DNA of 64,000 nucleotides. It comes from Immersiella caudata. Taxonomy: Eukaryota > Ascomycota > Sordariomycetes > Sordariales > Lasiosphaeriaceae. The position numbers and the translations under genes were made by a program. How positions within the stretch are numbered: the first letter of the stretch is position 1; each line of letters starts with the position of its first letter. The stretch covers positions 1,178,001 to 1,242,000 of the forward strand of contig JAULSU010000004.1 in NCBI GenBank assembly GCA_030512335.1. The letters run 5' to 3'. This document shows positions 32,901 through 42,140 of this stretch, in pieces. The notes below the pieces were generated by a model. The model saw only the letters and a list, made by a program, of their open reading frames with translations. It had not been told where the DNA came from and made no database searches.

Positions 32901-32949
32901 GTCGAGGATTGATATCGGGACGGGTAGATCGAGGAGGCGCGGATATTGA
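29906..32949 (+). CDS. C2-domain cytokinesis protein, Inn1/Fic1 type
   Basis: Exons 29906-30138 and 30198-32949 encode 994 residues; the intron (GTGAGT donor, GACAG acceptor) splits a Trp codon. The C2 domain spans about residues 25-140: GTLVLVVDRAKNLPNRKTIG, KQDPYCAARLG, DQELRFVVHDSPDYYQLKVS, VFNDDKKTELIGEAWIDL. The remaining 850 residues are disordered, rich in Pro, Ser, Tyr, Gln and Arg, with many PxxP stretches able to bind SH3 domains. This architecture matches Inn1 of budding yeast and Fic1 of fission yeast, which act at the contractile ring and bind the SH3 proteins Cyk3 and Hof1/Cdc15 to drive primary septum formation. Family placement rests on the N-terminal C2 plus proline-rich tail, so another C2 adaptor remains possible. 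Two segments near the C-terminus (TGKIITHDGREIDPSDHLP, YDYAGSS) look conserved. Confidence 0.8.
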
Positions 32950-34085
32950 TGTCGTGCGATAATTGCACCTGTATATTACTTGGTTGGGTTTTCTTCAATT
33001 TTCGGTGTTGCTCCTTGAGCCTTCATGACAGGGCACGACGAGACGAGGATGATACAGCGATCTTTCTAGTTTCGATTTTCCTTATTTGGTTGGTTCGGCA
33101 AGTTCTTTACATCTGAGGCGGTGGATCTCTTGTCATGTGGGATATTTGTTACGCTTTGGTTTGTTGGTACGGGAGGGATGGAAAGATGAACTCGTTGGAC
33201 TCAATTGGGATGATTGAGCGTAGGCTCATGGTCGAGATACCCGATATATGGGAAGTGAATTCACGACCGGATCAAATGAGGCCTCACTGAGTTGACCATG
33301 CGATTATGCATTCTAGTTTAAAGTTGAAACGTAATAGTGGAATATATGGAGTTGTGACCCGCATCCTCTGGTGGTGGTAACGTACTGTGTAGAGATTTGG
33401 GGTAGTAGGCACTGCGGGGATAGGGGAAGTAAACAAACCACATTTCGCACCCAGACTCTGATACACTTGGTGCGATTGGACGCCCACGATGTTGAGGAAC
33501 GATACCCCGCCATCGCTTTTTTCGGTACCTTAGCTAGCCACGAAACTGGCCTAGTGCACACCGTTTTGGTCTTGAAAGTTTCAGGTTCCTAAGGTACTGG
33601 ACAACCTGGAGCGTGTCAAATGGTGGCGAACTGTTTTGTGAACGGTTGGTAACCCTGGTTGAACACGTTTCAAACCCTTCACAATACGTTTTGGAAAAAT
33701 TCTCGAACCGCCTCTAATGCCGCCTTTAATACCGCCTCAAAACTTCTTAATCTATGACATTGATAGTACTCCTTCAATTACAGCACAGATCACTCAAAGC
33801 GATGAGATTGCAAAGTAGCGTAAATATGGATCATTCCTCTTTCTTGCCACTATCCACAACAGAGACCCCCAAGCCCGGGACCTCGTTGACCGCCATCATA
33901 TGAAACCAAATCATCTGCTAAGCAGCAACTCATCCCATGCACTCAACAGACATCATCACATACAAATACGCTCCTGCACCGGGTATGGCGCTCCCTTCCC
34001 AAGCCACATGTACGCATCCCATCCCGTTCCAACGCCACTGTGAACGCCAATAAACACTGTTTGGAATCCCACCCCCAACAACCAA
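32950..34085. other. Intergenic between convergent 3' ends, with small repeats
   Basis: 1.1 kb between the C2-protein stop and the MCM2 stop. It contains a three-copy 12-bp tandem repeat (33708-33743) and a 9-bp inverted repeat (about 33525-33533 with 33587-33595). Otherwise AT-rich with no coding signal. Confidence 0.55.
33708..33743. repeat. Short tandem repeat, three 12-bp units
   Basis: Imperfect consecutive units CCGCCTCTAATG, CCGCCTTTAATA and CCGCCTCAAAAC. It lies in the 3' intergenic space of two convergent genes; no function is implied. Confidence 0.6.
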
Positions 34086-36816
34086 CTATGCCGATGCAGT
34101 GACCGTCCGGCCGCCTCGGTTTTGAGAAGCACCGGCCCCAGGCCTTGCTAGCGTGTACTTGGCAAAGGCTCTAGCCAAGGCCTTCTTGCAGCTGACCTTC
34201 TGGCTGCCTACGAAGCTCTCGATCGTGACAGCAATCGCACGGTCAATGTCCTGAGCCGAGCAATATTCTGACAGCCGCATGCGGCAGAAGGCTTCGCTGA
34301 TACGGATGATGGCTTCAAGATGACGGACCTAGGATAGAGTCAGTTGAAGTAATCTGAGACAGCAAACGCGGGTTGACTTACGGTGATAGGGTAGGCACCA
34401 GTTGCTAGCGACTCTCGTCGCATATCGGCGAAGAGTCTTGCGACTTTGTCTTCGTCTATATGGTATAACTTGGGGCTGCACTTCTCACGCGCGTAAAGGA
34501 TGTATTTGCGGAGAAGCTCTTGAGGAATATCGCCCTCCTTGGATACATTGGTAGAGCCATTGTTGGTGGCTTGCGTCTCTGGATCAAGCTCGACCTCCAT
34601 TGACTGCCCACCGAGCGTCGCTTGTGTGTTAGTCAAAGGATGGCTTCGGCTGTGGGAGCCGACGATGAAGCGAGCGAGGCGCTCGTCCTCGGCAGGCTCA
34701 ACCGTGTCGCGCACGACACAAAGAACATCGAAACGTGACAAAATCGGCTCGGTCAGCTCGACGTTGGCAGAGAAGGGAATGGTAGAGTTGTAACGGCCAC
34801 CGATAGGGTTGGCAGCGGCAATGATTCCGCAGCGGGCTTGAAGTGTAGTGACGATACCAGCCTTGGAAATGGAAATGGTTTGCTGTTCCATGGCTTCGTG
34901 GATGGACGTACGGTCCTGATCGTTCATCTTGTCAAACTCGTCGATTAGGCAGGTACCCTTATCCGCAAGCACAAGGGCACCACCTTCGAGCGTCCACTCG
35001 CTCGTCAGGGGGTCACGGCGAACGCTAGCGGTGAGACCAACAGCGCTAGCTCCCTGACCCGTGGCAAAGACAGCTCTGTGGGCGGTCTTCTCAACGTACT
35101 TGAGGATCTGAGACTTGGCTGTACCAGGATCGCCCAAGAGCAATACGTTGATGTCGCCACGGATGTGGTGCTGGCCACGGGTATTCTTGGCTACACCACC
35201 AAACAATGACAGCGCGACGGCAGTCTTGATGTCGGTATGTCCGTAAATACTGGGCGCGATCGAATTGATAATCTTGTCGACAATATGAGGGTCTTTGGAC
35301 AGACGGCGGATCTCATGCTCGTCCTCTTCCGTCATGCGGAAGCCAGCGAGTTGATCGTGGGACTTGACCACGTTGTTGGCCTCGAGGATAGTTGCGAAGA
35401 CGGGGAACCCGTTGCGGTTGTTGAGTTGAGCGTCATAGTTGTTGCGGTAGATGCCGGTGACCTCAATCTCCTCACCGGGCTTGGCCTTGTCAATGAGATC
35501 CCAAAGGAGGATCACCTCACGATGGCGAGGCAGACGTCCAGCTGGGACAGTACCAGGAGACTCTTGGAGTGTGAGCTTCTGGTAGTTCCTGTACACTGTC
35601 TTCTCTGAGTTCAGAGTGAAGGGACCACGGGACTGGCAGCTCTGGCAGTACGTAATCTTCACCTCGACATTCGACTCTTGCTGGAAGGGTCCGAGAGTGA
35701 CACCGCACTTGGTGCAGTCGAACTTGACATACTTCAGTTGGGGAAACACACCTGTTCTCCGGGTAACGACGCCGCTAACGCGTACCAGGCAGTTAAGGTG
35801 AGATTGACGAAGTTGTCGGAGAGTGTAGTGAACAGGGAGGTCAAAAATGCGGACGTGGATCTCTGAGTGAATGCGCTCGTAATCGGGGTAGTGCAGCAGG
35901 ACGACATCCATAGCCACTTCGTCGAAAAGCTTGAGCATCTCAGCCGGCGCGTTGGCGAGGAAGTAGGCGATGATGGCCTTGGAGTGTGCGAGGTGCTCGT
36001 AGGACACCTCGAGAGACTCGGCGTTGATTTCACCAAGCGTTCGAATGCGGTTTCCGTAGACGGAGGAGCCGTTCTCGTCCGTGTACTCGGTGAGGAATGC
36101 TCTGAATTCTCTCTTGATGGTTCGCTGGACAGCTGGTTGCGACACCCACTCAGTCAAGCTAGAAGCTTTGACATCATGGAGCGCCTCTAGCGAAAGCTCC
36201 TCGTCCATGATGTCGGCGTCCATATCCTCATCAGGGTCCTCGTCATATCGGTGCCTGCGGCGTCGCGGCTGGGCTGTGAGGTCGATGTCTCGGTCTTCAT
36301 CTTCGCCGGGAAGGAAGGCAGCAGGGATGCGCGACCTGCGGGCAACCTCGCGATCTCTGCGGTTGAGCTGGGCCTCAAGGCGTCGCCTCTCGCCCAGGTT
36401 TATGGCGTCAAAATCTCCTTCATCATCGATGTCAATACCTTCGTATGCGTCCTCACTCTTCTCTCGGTAATCGCGCTCGAAGCCCTCGCGGAACAGATCA
36501 ACCTCATCCTCGGCCATCTCATCAAGCTCTTCAAGGTCGTCGGGGATCTCGACGTCCTCCTCAACCTCGTCGTCCTCGTCGGCACCGTGGGCGACAGGGA
36601 AGGCGGGTGGTGACGAGGCCATCATGGGGCTGGAGGCCGCGCCGGGCGTAGATGCGGCATCGTCACCATTAGTGCGAGCACGCTTGCGGTTTGCGCGAGG
36701 GGCGGCTCCTCGGTTGGCCGAGGAGGAACTCTCGCGAAGCGGGGAACTGTCCCGACTTTGTTAGCATACGGTACAGGCACAACGGCGCAGATTGGGCACA
36801 CCGCTTACCTCTCCAT
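34086..36816 (-). CDS. MCM2: MCM2, subunit of the replicative helicase
   Basis: Exons 36816-36809 (only 8 nt), 36746-34382 and 34328-34086 give 871 residues, normal for fungal Mcm2. The N-terminus MESSPLRESSSANRG and a highly acidic tract (about 55-110) are typical; in other species this region receives Cdc7-Dbf4 phosphorylation and binds histones H3-H4. A C4 zinc finger has Cys at 347, 350, 370 and 373. The AAA+ core shows Walker A GDPGTAKSQILK (from 541), Walker B TCLIDEFDKMND and the arginine-finger motif SRFDVL. The C-terminal exon adds a winged-helix-like end with SEAFCRMRLSEYCSAQDIDR. It licenses origins as part of Mcm2-7 and unwinds DNA in S phase. Introns use GTAAGC/GTAAGT donors and ACAG/CTAG acceptors. 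Two ACGCGT sites lie about 195-240 bp upstream. Confidence 0.97.
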
Positions 36817-37499
36817 CTTGTTAGTGTTGGGCTATCACAGAATGGGTTGACACTAATATTGTCTCCAGAGACAGATTTGGTGGTGGTGGTGTTGCGGAGC
36901 AGAGGTGAGGGCACTGCGCAGGCCTGGTTGCGGAGGGGAACGAAATTGGCCTGAATTTGTGACAGTCCCTGGCGCTTGCCCCTGGCTCGTCGCGCGCCTC
37001 GTGGGGAAAACGCGTTCGACGCGACAACGCTAAGCCTGATTAGGGGACACGCGTAAAGTGGTTGCTTGCCCCATAACGGGCTGGATTTACAACAGCAGGG
37101 CATTCGAACAGCCTAGAATAAATTGCATATCCCTCCCTCCCCCACGGCTGTAGATTTTAGTAGAAAAGACCAATTTTTGTGTATTATCATAAGGTATTTT
37201 GCCAGGCATAGTGAGGCGGTACCAGTGTTTGCCATACGGTATGGATGAGAGGAAGCTTTTTGGCTTGAGCATAAGTGGGGCAGCCCTGCACTGTCAACAT
37301 CCCTGTCACTGCTTCTCGCGACGGGCACTCCCATCTTGTCGCGACCATCGATGGGACAGCACTAAGCGTCGACGAATTCCGCAGCAATCGTCCTCGATTC
37401 ACTGCGCTTCTTTTCTGAACCTTGCATTAACCTCGGGCTGCTTTGTATCTCCGCACCAGAGGGGTCGTAATACGCCGAAGAGTACATCATACCGACACA
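36817..37499. promoter_or_regulatory. Divergent promoter of MCM2 and the UBR-box gene
   Basis: 683 bp between two start codons. Two palindromic ACGCGT (MCB) sites at 37010-37015 and 37049-37054 lie 194 and 233 bp from the MCM2 start and over 440 bp from the other gene. MCB sites are bound by MBF-type factors at G1/S in ascomycetes; binding here is inference. Confidence 0.6.
37010..37054. promoter_or_regulatory. Two MCB (ACGCGT) sites upstream of MCM2
   Basis: ACGCGT at 37010-37015 and 37049-37054, 39 bp apart. The first is followed by TCGACGCGAC, a partial second core. The MCB palindrome is the known site of MBF (Mbp1/Res-type) factors, which drive MCM and other S-phase genes in yeasts. Confidence 0.6.
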
Positions 37500-39216
37500 A
37501 TGGACGCTCAACCCCTCCAGCAGCCGACGAACAGCGTCAGCGATGCCGAAGAGCTGCCTGCGCGCACCAAGGCACGCAGCGACAGCATGTCACAGCAGTC
37601 AGAGACTTCCCAGACTGCGGCCGAGTGAGTACTTTGATGGATTCCGAACCACCTTTGAAGGAAACAGTAATCTGACAAGCCTCTAGTTTCATCCGCGACC
37701 AGATGCAACTCGAGGCAGACGCGCGCGAGGCTCTCCCCTACGTATGTCGGCTTGCCAACGTTGACAGCGTTCGTGATGCTAACCAACTTCCCAGAGCATT
37801 GAACATTGCACCAATCTCCTAGGCTCTCTTCGCCAGGCCGCCTTTGCTTGCCTCACATGCAATCCACCCCCCGCGAACCCCTCGGACCCATACAACGCTG
37901 CGGGCGTATGCTACGCGTGCTCCGTCCAATGCCACGGTGAACACAACCTCGTCGAGATTTTCACCAAGCGAAACTTTACCTGCGACTGTGGAACCACGCG
38001 ATTTCCGCCTACAAGCCCTTGCGCGTTGCGCATCAACTCGACCACCAATACAAAGGGTGGCGTCCATTCGGAGGAGCCTGATGTCAACAACAAATACAAC
38101 CAAAACTTCCGCAATAGATTCTGCGGGTGCGAGTGTGACTATGATCCCTTCCAGCAAAAGGGAACCATGTTCCAGTGTCTCGGCCTGGGAACTCCTGAGA
38201 CAGGTGGTTGCGGCGAGGACTGGTATCATCCCGGCTGCCTCGTCGGACTGGGGCCGAAGTGGTTCGAGAACATGAAGCCTGCCGAAAAGTCGGGAGCGAA
38301 AGGCGCCGAGACGAACGGCGCGTTGCCATCCATCGCAGAGGATGCCGAGGCAGTGCCAGCTCGGGTTGAAGAAGATCCCAAACTCGCTGAGGAGGAGGAG
38401 GACGTTCCGCCCCCTCCTGGCTTCCCCGCCGACGAGGACTTTGACGGCTTCATCTGCTACAAGTGTGTCGAGGCATACCCCTGGATCAAGCGTTACGCCG
38501 GAACCTCGGGCTTCCTTCCACCTGTCTTCCTCAAGCAGGACGACGCCGCAGACGCACTGTCTGCACCCGCCCCAGTCAAGGTTGAAAGTGAGGTTGAACC
38601 CCCCCCCAAAAAGCGCAAAGCCGATGAAGACGACGAGATGGCCTCCCAAACTTCCAAGCGGCCCAAAAGCGAAGCCGGCCCCTCTGCCGCTCCACTGGCA
38701 GGCCACCCTTCCGCCTCCATCAAGCAAGACGAAGACAAATCCCCCAAACTCTGCAAACTCCCCTCTCTCCCTCCCGCCCCTACCACCCCCTTCTCTCTCT
38801 TCTTCCTCCCCTCGTTCCGCAACTCCTTCTGCCGCTGCGCTTCCTGTTTCCCCCTCCTCACCCCCCACCCGCAACTCCTCGAAGAGGAGGAAACCTACGA
38901 ACCTCCCGTCTCCGACGATGGTGCCTCTGAGCACGGCTCCACCCTCGGAAGTGGAAGTCTCCTCGAGCGCGGCGAGAGCGCCCTACGCAATGTCGATCGC
39001 GTGCGCGCCATTGAGGGCGTGATGGCGTATAATCACCTGAAGGACAAGCTCAAACCGTTCTTCCAGCAGTTTGCGGAAAGCGGTCAGGCGATTAGTGCGG
39101 AAGATATCAAGGCGTATTTCGCGAAGCTGAGGGGTGATGAGGAGGCGATTCGAGAGGCTGGAGAGGCGGCGAAGGATGGGAATGGGGATTCGAGAAGGGA
39201 GCAGAGTGGGTATTGA
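37500..39216 (+). CDS. UBR-box / PHD-like protein, Mlo2/UBR7 type
   Basis: Exons 37500-37624, 37687-37741 and 37795-39216 encode 533 residues; acceptors are CTAG and CCAG. A UBR box of about 70 residues starts near C65 (HCTNLLGSLRQAAFACLTC, AGVCYACSVQCHGEHNLVEI, FTCDCGTTRF). A Cys/His-rich PHD-like finger follows (NRFCGCECDYDP, GCGEDWYHPGCLVGL). A Pro/Ser-rich linker leads to FCRCASCFPLL, then EEETYEPPVSDDG and the helical end SALRNVDRVRAIEGVMAYNH. This order matches fission yeast Mlo2 and animal UBR7. Human UBR7 is reported as an H2B ubiquitin ligase; for fungal members the substrate is not established. UBR boxes bind N-degrons or histone tails, so a chromatin or ubiquitin role is inferred. 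The segment LPSLPPAPTTPFSLFFLPSF is oddly hydrophobic and encoded by a long C/T tract (38741-38880). Confidence 0.88.
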
Positions 39217-39931
39217 GCGGGGACTTGGGTTCACTTGGGAGATATGGTGCGGAGTAAGGGGGTATTTCTGGGCTTTTGCTTGAGCTGGGTAGGGTTGGGT
39301 TGATTTGGGATTTGGCGTTGGGGATGGGAAGGGGTGGTTACGGAGGGACCAATTTGCCTCACGGTTGGGAACTGGTGTAAGTGATAGGATTACTATGTTG
39401 TATAACATGAGGGATATTTCAGCAGAGCTGTGATATGGATTTCGGACTGGGGGATACTGGTCAGCCCGGTCATTCTTACATGCGGTCCTATCGTCCTGTA
39501 GCGCTTTCCACTGCACCTTACCAACATACGCCCCTTTCCACCCTGGAACAACCACATACAACCATAGGTACTGGAGAACTCGGGATCCCGTCCGTTCTCC
39601 CATCGATAAACAAGTAAACGCCGGACTTGTAGTTGGGTCGGTGACAACCAGCGGATCCCCGGTGTTGTGTGTTTTTTTGCCACTTTCACACTCCATGCGG
39701 TACCCAGGTCCCTGAATCAACAAAAACGCAACGTGAAATATGTGCTCGCTCATTGGATATCGTGACATTATATACCGTGCAAATCCCCAACACCAAGCTG
39801 CTCTGCCGCAGAACGCCATGCCTTCCACCTGTCCAGCCTAGGACTCCGGTTCCGATCCGTGCCTTCCCACTTGAAGTCCCTGTGTCTGCTTCTCAACTTC
39901 CATACTATCATACACTAGGTAATTCTCATGT
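39217..39931. other. Intergenic between convergent 3' ends
   Basis: About 715 bp between the UBR-gene stop and the stop of the coiled-coil gene on the other strand. Minus-strand reading frames here (38983-39828) overlap the UBR gene's exon and have no support. Confidence 0.55.
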
Positions 39932-41202
39932 TTATTGCCCGGTAGATCCAGTGCTGCTTGCTGCGCTGGATGGTCTGGGGGGAGGAATGGGCATGATGCT
40001 CCCGTTATCTCCTCGTTGCATAGGTACTCCACCCATGATGCTCATAGGGAATGGCAAGGTACCGGTCCGTGTCCCTTGGCCTTGTGGTGGGAGGTTTTCG
40101 TTGCTGAGACTCATAGGTTCACCACCAGGACCAGCAACCAAGGCGGCTTCATTGTCGAGCTCGGCCGATTCACCTGCCGCAGCTGCTGCCGCGGCTGCTG
40201 CCTGCTGCTCAGCCAGCCGTTTAGCAATGTTTGTCAAACGCTCCTTTTCAGCAACGTCAATCAGATCGTCATCGTCACTCCAATAGGGATCGTCGTCGGG
40301 GAGGTTGGGCATCGCCATGCGTTTCCAGAACCGCAGCTCTTGGCGGCGAGCTCGCACATCGACACGACGATCCCAGCGGGCTTCGTCCTCATCGTAGGCT
40401 GCGCGAAAGCGTCGTAGCAGGTCGTTGGCCGCACCGGCATGCGCATGCATCTCCCATATCTGCTCGCGCAGGCGGCAGTTCTCAGCACGCGCTTCTGCAA
40501 GCTGAGCCCGATAGCTGCGGTGCCATGCCGCTACATCGGCGACATGCTTGGCCTTGTAATCGTGAAACTGCTTAAGCATCGACGAGACGACCGTGGCATA
40601 CTGGGAGAGCAAGGCGGCGTTGGCGTCGCGGCTGTACTTGGCCTTCTCAAGTGCCTCGGAAAGGAGCGAGATTAGGGCATCGAGGTTAGGGTCTTGGGCT
40701 GGAGGTAGCAACGTAATTAGCACCGGCTGATGGTGGAAGATCTGCCGTGGGCCTTCCTACCTTTTACTTCATCTGCTGTGGAGCTGATCAACTCTTCGTT
40801 TCCAAGTGATTGGGATCGCGCTCTGTTGCGCACTCGGCCGACACCAGCAACAACATCTTCTAAGGCTCGTTGGTTCTGGGCAAGCTGACGGCTGAGCTCC
40901 TCGACCATGCCGTAGATATAGTTCAGCTCGGCTTGGTGACCGGCCGGGGTCGGCAGGCCAACAGCGCCGGGCATATTACCGCCGTTCATGTTGTTGCCGT
41001 TCATGAGGAGCTGGAGTTGCTGCTGCTGGAGCTGCTGTTGCGGCGACGGCGGCGGTGGTGCTTGCTGCGCCTGAAGCTGCTGTTCTCGCGCCGACGGGGG
41101 CAGCGCTGGCGGGAGGCGAGATGTCGTCGGTCCTGAGGATGAGGGGGGGTACAGCAGGGGGTCGTGGAAAGATGGCGGAGCCGGGAAGTTCGAATTGTTC
41201 AT
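39932..41202 (-). CDS. Conserved coiled-coil protein of unknown function
   Basis: Exons 41202-40761 and 40698-39932 encode 402 residues. The intron has a GTAGGA donor, a GCTAAT branch site and a TCCAG acceptor, and joins DEVK to AQDPNLDALISLL in frame. The start MNNSNFPAPPSFHDP is preferred to upstream non-ATG extensions. The first 80 residues are Pro/Gln-rich. A helical block follows (ELNYIYGMVEELSRQLAQNQ, EDVVAGVGRVRNRARSQSLG). Then comes a longer coiled coil: EALEKAKYSRDANAALLSQY, KHVADVAAWHRSYRAQLAEA, RAENCRLREQIWEMHAHAG. Next is an acidic/aromatic motif (DDDPYWSDDDDLIDV), an Ala run, and a Pro/Ser tail. I recall the helical core as conserved across Pezizomycotina but know no function. 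No membrane or catalytic motif is present. It is divergent from MRC1 with 938 bp between starts. Confidence 0.8.
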
Positions 41203-42140
41203 TGTTTTCGTTGACACTCTGCGCCTGGGGTCGGCGGCAGCTGTCAGGCGGGTGGACAAAGCTCCGCACGATCCTTCCCACTGGCGCTTGGGTCGGCAGC
41301 GCTGCAGGGGTTAGGCGACTCAAGCGCTGGGGGCGGCTAACTTTTTCGCGTGCGAATGCGCCGGGTTAACCGCTCTGTGATGTTCGGAGGGACAAGTTGT
41401 GGTGTTTTGCGCGTTTGCAAAAGGTGCCAATTGAGATGAGGGCTTTGCTGGTCCTTCTTCTGCTGCCGCTGTTCTCTTGGGGCAGCTGCCGCGCTTGTAT
41501 TTTGGCGCCATTGCCCACACCCCTGTGCAATGTCACATTGGGCAAGCAATAATCCGCGAAGAGCCAAACGAAAGCTGTGCTGGAGGTCCTGCAAACCACA
41601 TCATTGTTATCTCAACGCTGTGGGAGGCCTGTTTCCACAGTCTACCTTGTTATGCACAGAGCATCTATGCATAACCCTGAGGGTCAGGAGGTGGTCTGCA
41701 ACCCTATGTACTTACCAGTACTTACCCCATAGCCTTGAGAATTAAGTAACCTCAAGTTCACTGCTCTTGGCCCTAGATTCAATGCACTATTGTGTCCTAG
41801 AATGGGATTCACATTGCGTGCGGCAAAGAATCGTAAGAAGGACGTGGTGGCCTAGTGAAGCGCGCTTATGTTGGCGTTGAGAAGCGCGCATTGTGGGGCG
41901 GGGTGGTTGGTTGCAGCGCCCTGTTAATCCCACTTTAACACCAAGACGCGTCCTATAACGCGTCTTCCCCACTGTGGGCAAATATCATCTGCAGCACCCG
42001 GAAAGCGCTCTCAGTACACACACTCCCCACTGTTGATTTTCCGAAGAAGCAGTTCCCGGAGGATCCTTGAAGCAATGGTCTCGGGACAACATCACCTGTA
42101 GCGTATTTCGACCTCGGCATCCGTCAATTGGCGTGCAAAC
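41203..42140. promoter_or_regulatory. Divergent promoter of MRC1 and the coiled-coil gene
   Basis: 938 bp between start codons. A closely spaced pair of ACGCGT (MCB) sites at 41946-41951 and 41958-41963 forms an inverted arrangement (AGACGCGT, five bases, then ACGCGTCT), 178-195 bp before the MRC1 start. GCGCGC words at about 41860 and 41885 are E2F-like in sequence. G1/S control by an MBF-type factor is inferred. Confidence 0.6.
41946..41963. promoter_or_regulatory. Two MCB (ACGCGT) sites upstream of MRC1
   Basis: ACGCGT at 41946-41951 and 41958-41963, cores 12 bp apart start to start and flanked as mirror halves (AG before, CT after). Located under 200 bp from the MRC1 start, a typical distance for fungal activator sites. 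Confidence 0.6.

Noticed and set aside
37819..38934. 371-codon minus-strand frame
   Set aside because: Fully antisense to the UBR-box gene's main exon, whose Cys/His motifs are clear.
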